Source of the DNA: Portunus trituberculatus
Lineage: Eukaryota; Arthropoda; Malacostraca; Decapoda; Portunidae
Direction of reading: 5' to 3'
NCBI RefSeq assembly: GCF_017591435.1
Contig: NC_059299.1
Location: 6,675,980 to 6,739,979, forward strand
DNA length: 64,000 nt
The translations under genes and the position numbers were made by a program. Shown here piece after piece: positions 1-10,082 of the stretch. How positions within the stretch are numbered: the stretch's first letter is position 1; each line of letters opens with the position of its first letter. Under the pieces are notes generated by a model that ran no database searches, had not been told where the DNA came from, and worked only from the letters and a program-made list of their open reading frames with translations.

Positions 1-921
1 TACTACAGATACATGGCCTGCACAACAAAAAAACTGGGATGAAAAGGAAGGGTCTAAATATTAATGTTAAACAAGGTAAGAAAGGCAAAAGGCCCTGACA
101 AAGGTTATGAGTGTTACTTCCATCACCTATCTTTTCATGTTAATGAGATGATAAAGCGAGGTGTACAGTGGAGGATGTGTTGAGAAGGCAGAGATCAAGC
201 TCATAAGACTTGGTAGTAGGACCAGTGAGAGAAGGCTGAAAATCTAGAGTAGGGGTTTTTCACATTAGGAACCCTATGAGTTATAAGACCATCTACCTGA
301 ACACCCCCCCCAAGTAATCTGACATTAAACAGAATGTTAATTAAGTGAGTGACACTAACTCAATATGCAATGATACTGCAGAGGATATTAGATCAATCAT
401 CTTAGACTATCTATCCGGACCAACAGTAATCTGACATCAAACAATATCAATTTAGTGACTGACACTAACTAAATATGCAATGGTACTGCAAAAGATATTA
501 TTTGATCAGCCATCTAAGTAACCCCTGGGAATCTTATTGTGAACCCCTGGGGATTCATGCACTCCAAGTTGAGTGCCTCTGATCAGGAGATTATGTTAAA
601 GATGTGAGGAGGATAAACATTTGGAATGAAATTACCTACAGCTATGAAAGAAACAGAAAAGCCATTGTCTCATGAGTAATCCTGCCTATTAAGGAAATAA
701 AAGTATGTCAAACAAAATGATGATAATGAAAGCAGAACTGGGGATATATTGATTCAAGATTGATAAAACTAGAAGCAACCATGGGCAGATAAATTTTTCT
801 CATTATGAGTAAGCAACATAAATATGTATTAACTATGTAAATACAATCTCCTTATCTAATAAATGGTTTTCAATTGCAAATACTAATTCTACTCCTTTAA
901 CACTGAGAACTATGAGCATAA
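1..921. other. AT-rich non-coding DNA containing a two-copy direct duplication
   Basis: No gene is supported here. Within it, 313-424 and 425-about 530 are diverged direct repeats of about 112 bp. Both contain AGTAATCTGACAT, GACACTAACT, ATATGCAATG and a closing GATCA..CATC segment. The remainder is AT-rich sequence without long frames or recognised repeats. Confidence 0.7.
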
Positions 922-1120
922 CAAAGCCTTGGTACAATGGAACCACACACACTTTTGGGGCCGAGGGATCTCCAAGCACACGGGTTTGAATCCTGGCCAT
1001 GGTCCAAGTGAAGGTAGGGCTTCCTTGTTCAGGGTAACGGTTCCCTAATGGGTGGGTTTTCAGACAGGATGTCTCCTTAGCCTGTAAAGTCCTGTGAAAA
1101 GCCCAAATGGTATTAAAATT
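922..1120 (+). mobile_element. tRNA-derived SINE, family A, copy 1
   Basis: This is a short element with a split Pol III promoter. An A-box-like TGGTACAATGG lies at 930-940 and a B-box-like GGTTTGAATCC at 983-993. The body and the 3' segment (GTGAAAAGCCCAAATGGTAT followed by TAAAA) match the copy near 26.0 kb at many positions, so this is a dispersed family. It lacks a credible full tRNA cloverleaf. It would be transcribed, if at all, by RNA polymerase III and moved by LINE machinery (known for the class). This copy is the more diverged of the two, having TTTGAA rather than TTCGAA in the B box. Confidence 0.8.
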
Positions 1121-2203
1121 CAGTTACAAAGGTCAGATGATAATGAAACTAGTGAGATGGCATCCAAAGTGACTCAAATGAAACATATCTTTTCAAAACA
1201 ACAGCGATAGGAGCAGTGACAAGGAAAATGAGCAACAACACCAAAACACCATCATCTTACTTAACTTGCTCTGTTCCAGGAAACTAAAATGATCAATTAT
1301 TACTAGTTTGGAACCAAAAGTACTGACAATATAAAAAAAATTGGTGATGTAAGAAAATTATTATAGGATAACTAATAACCCAGTACTGTCTAATGACTGA
1401 TAGCTTAAAAAAAAAGTGAAGCCACAGACATGAGTAGAAGAAAAGTTAAGGAAGACAATTCAGAACAAACATGAAGAAATGTCACTGGAATGAGAGAAAT
1501 CTTCACCTAAAAACCTTACAAATACTAAAATTAATAATGCATAAAAAATCATACCACTGAAGAACTGCAAAAAAATAACACAAATGCTATACCTGGTCCA
1601 TTCTTCAGGGAGGATGAAGCTTGAACATATCAACATGCATGTGTGTCAATGATGCCACACCAAAGGAGGGCAAGACAATCTTGCAAGACATTGTTGATAA
1701 CGTCAACTGTGCATCTGAAAGAAAATCAATAAATAAAATTCAATCATCTATTTCATGAGTATTTTGCACTAAGGAAAGTAGAATGCTATGTAGGGAAAAA
1801 ATATTGAAGATAGATAGGTACAACAAATTAAGAGTTATGTATGGACACAGTATTTAGGAAGCAATTCTATCTACAGTGATGTGGGATTTTGGCAAAGGGA
1901 GTAAAGTATTAGTGATATTGATAAAAAAAATTTAAAGCTAAGTGGAAAACTGTAAGCTTATTGATTCCTCAAAACCTTACATATGTTTTTATTAGAGTCT
2001 TTCACACTCAGCATATGTAATCATGGGAATATATACTGTGATGCACATACTTCCATTGCCAGAGATTTTTCTTTCCTTGTGACATAAATTCAAACTTCAA
2101 ACCTTGATTAGAGTGGCTCCTCCTTCTAAAGTCATTGATTCTTAAAATTCTCAAGTTCCATGTCTGTACCTTTATGAATGATGAAAGAAGAACCCAACCT
2201 AAT
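1121..2203. other. AT-rich non-coding stretch
   Basis: The DNA is AT-rich with many stops in all frames, and I saw no tandem array, promoter signature or family match. Nothing functional can be claimed. Confidence 0.6.
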
Positions 2204-2273
2204 GAAGTTGCATCTGAGTCTGTTTCTGATATAGGAAAGAGCCAATACCAGAAACAGACTTTGATGCAGCTTC
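2204..2273. repeat. Imperfect inverted repeat, hairpin-forming
   Basis: The arms at 2204-2228 and 2249-2273 pair over 25 bp with three mismatches (left arm GAAGTTGCATCTGAG.., right arm ..GATGCAGCTTC) around a 20-nt loop. The right arm abuts the first recognisable codons of the LINE endonuclease remnant. It may therefore be part of that element's 5' region or an insertion next to it. Confidence 0.7.
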
Positions 2274-3040
2274 ATTTTTAATACAAGAGGATGGCATGAA
2301 ATCAAGTTGAGAACAATAGTGAAATGCAAAAAACTTGACATAGTGGCAGTGGCAGAGACAGGATGGCACAGAAAATCAGCCTGGCAGGGAGAAGGATGGA
2401 CAGGAGTATGAAGGAGAATGGTTAGTGAAAAGGGAGGTGGGTTGGAATTTCGACAAGAGGAAAAACAAGATGTCAGATTGAAGAAATACATTGAAAGGTG
2501 GAAATGGAGATAATGTACCAGTTAATAGAAAATAAAGAATGTTGGTGGGTCACAGTTGTATACATAGGAGTAAAAGAAGCTGAAAATAGAGAAGGAAATA
2601 TGAGAAAATATAAGGCTCTGATAGAAATAAAGAAAATGGTGCAAAATAATAAATGGATGATAATAAGCAATTTTGATGGTGATATAGGCATTAAAATGAA
2701 ACAATACATGTAAATTACAAAATGCTCTAAGACTACTGTGAAGCCATGAACCTTACAATAAAGAACTGGGAAGCTGAACATCTGACAACATGGTGAGAAA
2801 ATGGAGTTGAGTCAATGATTGACTATGTATTAGTAAGTGAAGCCGCTGACAAAGAAAGATGAGTTTCTGGTATCAGACCATGTAATGATCAGTGTGACAA
2901 GGAAAAATTATACACAAGACAAGAAACAAGGGAAAGAAAAGAAGTGGAAATTTTGGAGAAGGAGAAATAAACGCAAGTAAACAACAATGTGAAATGTGTG
3001 GTGAGGAAAAGGAAACTGTGGAGCATTTTTGTAATAGTGT
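2271..3040 (+). mobile_element. Non-LTR retrotransposon remnant: APE-type endonuclease domain joined to C-terminal zinc knuckle
   Basis: Several frames together encode a decayed LINE protein. From 2271 the translation gives a segment like NTRGWHEIKLRT followed by LDIVAVAETGWH. At 2540-2700 come WWVTVVYIGVKEAENREG and MIISNFDGDIGI, the region that in APE-type endonucleases reads GDFNG. The catalytic Asp and Asn are exchanged or lost here. Further on, MIDYVLVSEA and the SDH motif (2873-2881) mark the end of the endonuclease fold. At 2988-3032 a CEMCGEEKETVEHFC segment resembles the CCHC knuckle found at LINE C-termini. No reverse transcriptase lies between them, so the copy is internally deleted. 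Stops and frameshifts make it dead. Its clade cannot be fixed by eye. Confidence 0.82.
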
Positions 3041-3810
3041 GACAAATACAAAGACTGAAGAAAAGATCTGGACAGGCAAGAAGGAAGAATCATAAGTAGG
3101 GAAGAATGGGAGAAAATAAAGGAAAGGGAAGACAGGGAAATCAGAACAGTTTATGGACGAGTTGAGCATGAACCAAGTCGAGCACACTGGAGCTAGGTTG
3201 AGCGTCAAAACAATGGCATGATTTAGGAAATTTTCCCTAGACAAGACAGTGTTACATTGGGGATGAAAATTCCCTAGACAACATAATTGAGGCTGAGATT
3301 TTCATGAATCATAACGTTGTCTTGTGTCTTTGAATGCATGTAAGTAGTACATCAGATAAAACTGTATTATTGTAAAGTAGTACATCAAATAAAGCAGTAT
3401 TCATCCTCTACAGAATAGTGAGAACTGGAATGGAATGGAGAAAAGAATGAATGGAAAATCAAATCTGAAGATTAAAGAAAAACCAAACTTGTTATGTTAA
3501 ATGGTTTACCCATATCAAGCTTGTCTCACTGATTGTCAATCTAATGTATTCAAACATCTGGCTTGATATTAAAGGTAAGTTAACACAACAGTTGCTTGTA
3601 GCAAATAACATTAATTATGCATTCTATACTGTATGAAAAGGAAAGATGATTTGTTTGTGTGTGTGTGTGTTTGTTCTTTCATCAATCTGGGGAATTTTTC
3701 TTGGGGAAAAAGATTGATTGCGCTGATGCTTGAGTTGGTATGCTGCTCGACTTAGTGTGCACTTGACTTGTCGACGTACCATCAGAACAGTACTAGGACT
3801 GATAGGTGAC
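3041..3810. other. Probable retroelement flank; short direct repeat with AATAAA signals
   Basis: Around 3336-3405 an approximately 45-bp unit is duplicated (GTAGTACATCAGATAAAACT and GTAGTACATCAAATAAAGCA). AATAAA at 3388-3393 could have served as a polyadenylation signal for the LINE upstream. A short (GT)n tract lies near 3652-3670. No gene is seen. Confidence 0.4.
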
Positions 3811-3843
3811 ACATGGTATTAAAAAAAAAAAAAAAAAAAAAAA
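3811..3843 (+). repeat. Poly(A) tract ending a probable retroposed fragment
   Basis: CACATGGTATT followed by about 23 A residues resembles the 3' end of SINE family A (CACATGGTATTAA near 26.19 kb). The sequence upstream, however, does not align convincingly with that SINE. It could be the tail of a truncated or different retroposon. Confidence 0.45.
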
Positions 3844-4741
3844 TTGAGTGCTGGTCAATAAGGGACCAACTTTACAGACAATGAAAAGAGCGAGACCTTG
3901 GAAGTGATTCCAAGTGTCACAGGTCCCAATAAGAAAAAAAGAGTAGATAACATGCTGCTGGGAGGCACCTGCTAAAGTGCTGTATGGTCAGTTAATAAGA
4001 ATGTGGCTGTGATAAACTGACTATAACCTGCAAAAAAAATAGGAAACTTGTCAAAAAGCTCACCTTCAGTCCACAGACTAGATTAAACAAGGCTATATCG
4101 TATACAGTAATCTTGCAAGTTTCAAGGCAGCGGCATGAGCCTGCTTAAAGGCACAAGTGCAGTTGTCACCAAGCAAGATGGTTTTACAAGCTATCTAAAA
4201 TGAATGCTGAAAACAATACCTGCCACAGAGGATGCAGATAAAAACATAAGAGCTCAAAGTACTGCCAGCTGAGTAGGATTTCAGTCCAAGCAGCTGGTGG
4301 CCACAGGGTTAAGACAAAAACATTGGGGCCTAAACTACTACAAGCCGAACAAGATTGTGAATGGGGGTGACCTAACCTAACAACATATTATAAGTCAGTG
4401 CCTGTGGAAATTAGCAGGCTAAGATTATTCCCTTGATATATAGACCACATCATCTCTGTTAATGAACGTGCACGTACCTACCGCTGTATCAGTAAAAGGA
4501 TGCAAACACGTGCCAGAGCAGTGAATTGTTGTGGTTGTCTAGCGAGTAGCGATCAGCTGAGCCTACCAGCAGCCAATCTGCCACCTGTTTTGTACCGCGC
4601 AAACGCTCACCAGGTACTGCATTTTTCATTACCGTGCCGTCCTATTTCATTTTCATGCAATCATGTAGTGCGGAATAGAAACAAGGGAATTTTCATCAAG
4701 AATATCAGTATGAAGTCAGGTAGATTAATTATTGTATTGGC
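3844..4741. other. Low-copy non-coding DNA
   Basis: No repeat family or coding signature was recognised. An 81-codon frame beginning at 4500 has no domain, low-complexity bias or homology that I recognise, and it ends against the MITE at 4746. I do not call it a gene. Confidence 0.5.
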
Positions 4742-4951
4742 TTAATCTCTTCAGAACCATGACGCGTTTCATATTCATTCTGGTTATTATTTCGCGAGTT
4801 GTACAGCTTAAAAACTTATGTGGGGATTGAAATACTGACGACTCTGGCCTTTAACCTTTAGACCTCCATAAACACTTCATAATGTAAATACAATCGTTTA
4901 ATCACACCCAAAACTCAAGGTAAAAAAGTATCCCAGTACTGAAGAGGTTAA
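4742..4951. mobile_element. piggyBac-like MITE, copy 1, with TTAA target duplication
   Basis: A 202-bp element (4746-4947) is flanked by TTAA at 4742-4745 and 4948-4951. Its imperfect terminal inverted repeats read TCTCTTCAGAACC on the left and CCTCTTCAGTACTGGG on the right (reverse complement). A closely related element with the same ends and TTAA flanks lies at 26924-27112. TTAA duplications are characteristic of piggyBac transposition. With no coding capacity this is a non-autonomous derivative, and the superfamily assignment is an inference from the target site. Confidence 0.83.
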
Positions 4952-5117
4952 CAATAAGGCTCCAACATAGGGATACACGCCACCACACCATCGTATACTG
5001 TGTACTCCTCACAGTTAATCAACACCTGTTTCTACAAATATTGCTACAAGCAAAGGTGCAATTTGTTCTAGGAAGAAAATGTTCTTTTCACTGGCATCTT
5101 GCCACCAGTTGTCCAAT

Positions 5118-5180
5118 ACCGGCATCTTGACGCCAATATTGGCGCCTTTTTTTTATTATTTTTTTTATTATTTTTTTTTA
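5118..5180. repeat. 14-bp palindrome and T-rich tract
   Basis: CGCCAATATTGGCG is a perfect palindrome near 5130-5143. It is followed directly by a T-rich run (TTTTTTTTATT repeats) up to about 5180. It lies just upstream of a TATA-like element. Confidence 0.6.
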
Positions 5181-5194
5181 CGGTAGATGTGACA

Positions 5195-5245
5195 TTTTTT
5201 GTATAAAAGAAAGTACTGAGCCTGAGCCAACACGAGTCAGTCACT
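5195..5245 (+). promoter_or_regulatory. Possible TATA plus initiator promoter
   Basis: TATAAAAG at 5202-5209 is followed by TCAGTC at 5237-5242, a match to the arthropod initiator consensus. The A is 37 bp from the first T of TATA, slightly longer than usual. Downstream, 5230-5340 is rich in repeated AGTCAGT motifs. No gene follows, so an LTR-type or cryptic promoter is as likely as a host one. Confidence 0.25.
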
Positions 5246-5349
5246 CGGGAAGTAGTCAGTACCAAGTCAGTATTAGTCAGTAAATGACTAGTAAGCAGTG
5301 TGCAAGTAAGGAGTAACAGTGAGTTAAAGAGACCATGCTGTAAGAACAG

Positions 5350-6470
5350 TGAGTTATTGTTGTAATGAATTTATTACACAGAGAAGCGTCAAACCATCAG
5401 AGGAAATTACAAAATATTACTAAAGACAAGAGTTAATGAATTACATACAAAATAAACGCAATAGAGTTAGTGATGTAAGGGTACAAAACTTACGTCAAAA
5501 GACATAACCGTCAAATAGGATACATACAGGAAGATGTCATTGTTTACAGTGGATTAAACACCACCAAAGCGTGGATAGCGAACAAGTATGGTGTCTAAAT
5601 GATCACCAGAGAATAAAAGAGACATATTTGTTCTATTGTTTCTTCCCTAGACAACATATCACTAACAATGGGACACTGTAGGCAATAATGTTGTAAGGTG
5701 TTTGAGAAAGGTGCATTACAGAGTTGACAAGTGGTGAAGTGCTGCTCTTCCTCCAGCCGTGCAACTTGCCACACCGGCCTGTAGCCCAGCCTGATGCGTG
5801 CCGATACCACGTTGTGTCTACGAACCATGAGGCCCGTACGACGATACTTGAAGGAGTGCGCCCTCATGGTGTCATAATGTTGGATAGACTCGCTGATCAC
5901 TCTCTGAGCGTCCATCGCCTGCTTCACAGCCAACATAGCAGCCGACCTGAGGCTCCGCCGATAGCAGTGCAGGGAAGGTGGCGGCTGATCGACGCGCGGC
6001 TCCTGCCCACAAGCTGCCTTCGCCAGGCTGTCCACAGCATCATTATGGGAGAGACCAATATGAGAGGGGATCCAGACAAACTTAATAACTAAGGAATAAT
6101 CTTGTGCTGTGGCCAATAAGGATAGGATTCGTCTGGCAGAGGTAAACGAGGGACGCAAGGAGGTAATAGCCTGAAGGGCTGATTGCGAGTCACAGATAAC
6201 AACACCATTAACTCTTCTCTGACAAAGAAGCTCCACAGCGTCGAGTACTCCCTGCAACTCACAATACGTTGAACTAGAGCCGTCAGGGAGTCTACGGCCA
6301 GTCCATCCTCCTACCGGGGGATCCAAGTCCGGGGAGAAGGCTGCACTACCGGCCCGTCCGTCAGATTGCAGGGAACCATCGGTGAACAGTGAGTTAGTGA
6401 GAAGAGTGGTAAAAATTAAGAGCAGAGACAGCGTTGGACACGCTGCTGTTGTGCTGTATTCCCTTAATCC
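5350..6470 (-). mobile_element. Non-LTR retrotransposon 3' end: RNase H domain, zinc knuckle and 3' tail
   Basis: The open frame 6638-5595 (347 codons) reads through a (TA)n microsatellite before entering real retrotransposon sequence, so its first ~55 residues are an artefact. The RNase H core is complete. FTDGS (Asp87, codon 6378-6380), YCELQ (Glu127), ICDSQSA (Asp150) and HNDAVDSLAKAA (Asp203) supply the four catalytic acidic residues. WIPSHIGL precedes the last. A C-terminal CQLCNAPFSNTLQHYCLQCP segment matches the zinc knuckle of RNase H-bearing LINE clades. The reverse transcriptase that should lie upstream is missing, so the copy is 5' truncated. The sequence from 5594 down to about 5350 is probably its 3' untranslated tail. 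RNase H removes the RNA strand during element cDNA synthesis (known for the family). Confidence 0.88.
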
Positions 6471-6472
6471 TG

Positions 6473-6476
<4 letters not shown>

Positions 6477-6546
<70 letters not shown>
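6477..6546. repeat. (TA)n microsatellite
   Basis: About 32 uninterrupted TA units, then CATATA. The array sits at the 5' truncation point of the RNase H LINE fragment and is translated as IYIY in both directions, creating misleading frames. Confidence 0.98.
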
Positions 6547-7020
6547 TTCTTAGTAATAGTAATGATAAAACTTATAAGTATGTATAAAGTAGATAAGGTG
6601 AACCATGGTTGTTCCTTACTGATGGGAACAACCATCAAGCAAGCATATATCCAATGTGTCTGCCTGTCTCTTTCCTTCCATGTAAAAAAGACAAAGAATT
6701 GTCCCTATATGATTGCTTTTATTCAACTGACGACATAACAAGACCTGTGGAAGATTAGTTATTCACTTCTGAACACAGTTAACTTCAAAGAGCGAGCGGT
6801 TATGTAATATTTATTGGGTGTCAGAACAGGACTATATTAAGTTTGTTCCCCATTCAATTTTGCGATATGCGACAATTAACAGCATTAGAAGTGATATCTG
6901 GAGTGTCAACATTTACAAGATGTGTCAGAGGGTGTGGTGAAGGTTTGGTAGATATGTGGTGTACGTGTTTGTGTGTGTATGTGATCTGTCACCTCCACCA
7001 TCACCTACTACTATTATTAG
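6547..7020. other. Non-coding stretch between retroelement remnants
   Basis: No domain or family was recognised. The frames here are short and fused to repeat sequence on one side. Confidence 0.5.
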
Positions 7021-7030
7021 TAAGTAATAT

Positions 7031-7142
7031 CACTACCACTACTACCACTACTATTACTACTGTCACTACTACTACTACTGCTGCTGCTACTGCTGCTGCT
7101 GCTGCTGTTGCTCCCGCCGCAGCTGCTGCTGCTGCTGCTGTT
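7031..7142. repeat. Compound triplet array (ACT)n, (CTG)n
   Basis: Interrupted ACT/CTA triplets pass into CTG triplets with a GC-rich interruption (CTCCCGCCGCAG). Poly-Ala or poly-Ser frames here are products of the array and not of a gene. Confidence 0.95.
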
Positions 7143-7239
7143 CTCCGCATAATACGCTGCGTGACTCACTGCGATGCGCATAACGAAAAAGAGGTTAGAA
7201 ATACTAGTCACCCCACGCACTGACAGCTGTGGTGAAAGG

Positions 7240-8040
7240 AATAAAAAGCTAGGGAAAGGAGTTATATCTAGTGTTTTTGGACTTAGAAAAGGAGTATGAT
7301 AAGGTAGACAGGAAGAAATTGTTGACATTACTAACACACACAGGAATGGACAGGAAGATAGTGCAGGTGATGAGCAAGTTGTACGAGGAGAATGAAGTCA
7401 AGTTCACAATAGGAGATATTAGTACAGGCTGGATGAGGTATAACAATGCAGTACGTCAGGGATGTGTGATCTCTCAACCCCTACTCATTACTTACATAGA
7501 GGAGTTGATAGCGAGGATTAGAATATCAGGGAGGGGCCGGGGGGCGGATAGGAAACTGGGCTACCTAGCCCATGCTGACGACAGTGTGCTAATGGCGGAG
7601 AGTAATGAGGAAATGGAGGAGTTATTACAGGTATAGTTATGTAGCATTAATGGAAGAGTGGGATGACAGGTAGGCTATAGTGCTAGAAAATGTAAGGCGA
7701 TAGAGCGCCATGTGGAGGGACAGTGGGTACTAGGGAATGATGTGAGCAAAAAAAGGAACAGGAGAAGAAAAACGGATGAGAATAAATGAAGAGAAGGCTA
7801 GGAAAATGACAAGAATGATAATGAACCCAGGGAGCATGTCAGTTTACATATATAAAGTAGCCAGAGGGTTGTGGAAGGGGATAGCAGTTCTATGTTGCTT
7901 GTATAGGTCTGAAAATTAATGACCTATTGTCGGAAGGGAGATGTAGATAAATTAGGGAAAACAAAAAAATAGTTGGGAGATGGGGTCTAGGGATCCCTCG
8001 CACTACTCCTTTAAAAACTATAATGTGGTTCATATAAGTC
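7240..8040 (+). mobile_element. Decayed reverse transcriptase of a non-LTR retrotransposon
   Basis: The segment from about 7252 translates as KELYLVFLDLEKEYDKVDR, the RT region with the first catalytic Asp. AVRQGCVISQPLL and YIEELIARI follow, then LAHADDSVLMAES at 7562-7600. The catalytic Asp pair of the YADD box survives (7577-7582), but Tyr is changed to His. A stop at 7636 and a frame change follow. GYSARKCKAIERHVEGQWVL, RMRINEEKARKM and WGLGIPRTTPLKTIMWF continue to about 8038 in other frames. The style (DLEKAYDKVDR, LMAES) suits an APE-type LINE and may be the same family as 2271-3040. It is non-functional. Confidence 0.87.
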
Positions 8041-8230
8041 AAACCACCAGTTCTTTCTTAGTTTTCCACTAGTGATGAAAAAGAAAGTGTCAATCTCCCA
8101 TTATTTAACACAGGAGAGGCTAATGTTTTGAGTGTAAGTTGCGATCGTAAGCTCCATGCACAGCCTCATAAGCTCCGCCCACTGGCTTAACTTTTTTAAT
8201 ACTTTTTAATTGGCGCGTGCCGTCTTCTTC

Positions 8231-8258
8231 AATCTAACCTTCTTGTTCTGGTTAGATT
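8231..8258. repeat. Perfect 9-bp stem hairpin
   Basis: AATCTAACC (8231-8239) and GGTTAGATT (8250-8258) pair perfectly across a 10-nt loop. It is one of two hairpins upstream of the TATA-like element at 8453. Confidence 0.75.
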
Positions 8259-8401
8259 GATGCATGATGTATGGCTGACAAGTGGCCACTACGCGGGATA
8301 ATAAAAAAATGTCAGGCTCAGGTATTTTTGTACCTATATTACACCAATAACCTGTAATAAGTGTAGTCTTGATGTAACACAAAAGTGCACTTATATAAGA
8401 A

Positions 8402-8434
8402 TGATCAGTGCGTCCAAGCTGGTCGCACTGATCA
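8402..8434. repeat. Perfect 11-bp stem hairpin
   Basis: TGATCAGTGCG (8402-8412) pairs with CGCACTGATCA (8424-8434) around an 11-nt loop. It lies 18 bp upstream of a TATA-like box and could be a protein-binding dyad or an RNA hairpin. Confidence 0.8.
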
Positions 8435-8444
8435 GATAATTTAA

Positions 8445-8500
8445 AAGTCCAGTATAAAAAACCATCGTGGAATATTGATGTCTCGTGTCAATCCAGAAGG
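8445..8500 (+). promoter_or_regulatory. Possible TATA promoter, perhaps of a solo LTR
   Basis: TATAAAAA at 8453-8460 is followed at 37 bp spacing by an initiator-like TCAATC (8488-8493). Downstream DNA is rich in TCGTG motifs (CTCGTGTC, TTCGTGTAG, CTCGTCCCTCGTGAC), a composition I associate with arthropod LTR leader sequences. No second LTR, primer binding site or gag/pol frame is visible, so an LTR identity is speculative. Confidence 0.28.
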
Positions 8501-8540
8501 CGAGTCCCATTGTTCGTGTAGCCTCGTCCCTCGTGACTTC

Positions 8541-9140
8541 GTGTCCTCTCAGCTTTCAAAATTCCTGAATCTCCGAGTGGGTCTGACGTGAGAGGGAAAC
8601 CAACGAGTGGTGGTAATTGCCAGCTAATGAACCCCGAGCTAATTTCGGAATCAAGTGGGTAAAATTATCAGCAAATATAAACGGTGAATATGAAATAGGC
8701 AATTTTTTCTTTGTCTTTTCGCAAATAGCCATAATATGTGAAAAATGATGAAAAACGTCCATTTCTAGTAAAGAAGGAAGAAAATAGTGAATGACAGCTA
8801 AATATGGAAGAAGGAAAATAAAATATATAAGTAACTGACTCTGAAACTGCAGCTTTCTAACCAACCATTAATGTAGCCAAGCAACAACAACACTGAAATG
8901 CCTTAAAAATATAAAAATAAAGAATCCAAAGAAGATTATGAACAGAACCCTGACTTTAATACCATTCTGAGTCCTCTTCGCGAGCTCAGTTTTGTTGTGC
9001 AGCATGAGTTAAAAAAATAATAGAAAAAGAAAAAAGAAAAGAAAAATGTCCATCCTGAAATAAAAGAGTAAGAAAAAAAGTCAAGTGAAAGGATATTATG
9101 AACAGAATATTGATGTTAGTACTATTTTGAATCCCTTTCG
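8541..9140. other. Non-coding stretch with a 160-bp-spaced duplication
   Basis: A segment at 8933-8982 (ATTATGAACAGAACCCTGAC .. TCCTCTTCG) recurs at 9091-9140 (ATTATGAACAGAATATTGAT .. TCCCTTTCG), offset by 160 bp. This indicates an old tandem duplication. An A-rich run separates the copies. No gene is seen. Confidence 0.6.
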
Positions 9141-9164
9141 TTTTTTTTTTTAAATGAAGAAAAA

Positions 9165-9374
9165 ATATTCTGAAACACCTCTAAATCAAATCTCCGCTTT
9201 ACTAAAAAGTTTTATTTGAAGTGACATTAGTTTCTGAGGGGCTAAGGGTTCTAGTGACAAATTAACAAGATTTCTACATTATTATCAAAAACACTCTTGA
9301 AAAGCCGGCCAACAATCTGTATGGCTTTTGAAAATAGTCGCGGTAAGAGAGCAAAGCGTTTCTGAATACAGGCC
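9165..9374 (-). mobile_element. MITE-like family M, copy 1
   Basis: The copy has the two diagnostic ends. One is TATTCTGAAACACCTCT at 9166-9182. The other is AAAATAGTCGCGG followed by GAGCAAAGCGTTTCTGAATA and CAGGCC, to 9374. The middle contains the family motif TCTAGTGACAAATTAACAAG and TTTCTACATTATTATC. The two ends are inverted versions of GTATTCTGAAACRCTT, so the element has terminal inverted repeats and no coding capacity. Confidence 0.85.
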
Positions 9375-9766
9375 ATCACAAAAGACAATATGTATCAACA
9401 GGGTTTCCCATCAAGAAATCTGGATGCGGGGAGCTGAGTCAACAGAAGGCGAGGGTGCCGCGGGGAGGGAAGGCGCTTGGGTCAACATCACCCTAGATAT
9501 TACACTCTCGGACGCAGCATCAGTAAACAGCATCAGGGGTCACAAAACAACAGTGGCAGACAAGTAATTTCGATGATTTTTCATCCTATTTGCTGCTCCA
9601 GGGAACGCAAAGGTAGATAATAATAACGACAGTGACAAAAGACAGGAAGAACGAAAATGTGAAATGCTAAGAGTCAAAATAAACAAATAAAGAAGAAAAA
9701 CGTACAGTGCACAAAATAAAACACGAACTAAAGGATAAACATTAGTTATTAAGTCTACGGAAAAAA

Positions 9767-9768
<2 letters not shown>
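9375..9768. other. Non-coding stretch
   Basis: The 79-codon frame starting at 9328 begins inside the MITE and has no recognisable domain. Nothing else is seen. Confidence 0.5.

Positions 9769-9835
<67 letters not shown>
9769..9835. repeat. (CA)n microsatellite
   Basis: About 33 perfect CA units. Confidence 0.99.
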
Positions 9836-9837
<2 letters not shown>

Positions 9838-10082
9838 AAAACAGTGTTGTGCAAGTGGCGAGAAGAGAACAGAAAGCCGCAGATCGCGTGGATTAAGCCC
9901 GTAATTTACACCAAAACTCCTCGCCAGCCTCTCCATCTTGTGCCGGAGGGGCGTCAGGGCTCCTTTCTTATAATTTAGTGTCCATATGTCATCCGAGGGC
10001 GGCGGGAAAGACTGACCAACGATTACAATTTGAGACCCGAAGAAATATGAGAAAGATAACAGGAGCAGGGAAGGTGTGTATT

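Noticed and set aside
4500..4745. 81-codon frame as a small gene
   Set aside because: No domain or homology recognised. It terminates at the MITE border and lacks supporting signals.
8160..8560. Definite solo LTR
   Set aside because: A TATA box, hairpins and TCGTG-rich leader are suggestive, but no TG..CA boundaries, target duplication, second LTR or primer binding site could be shown. Only a tentative promoter was recorded.
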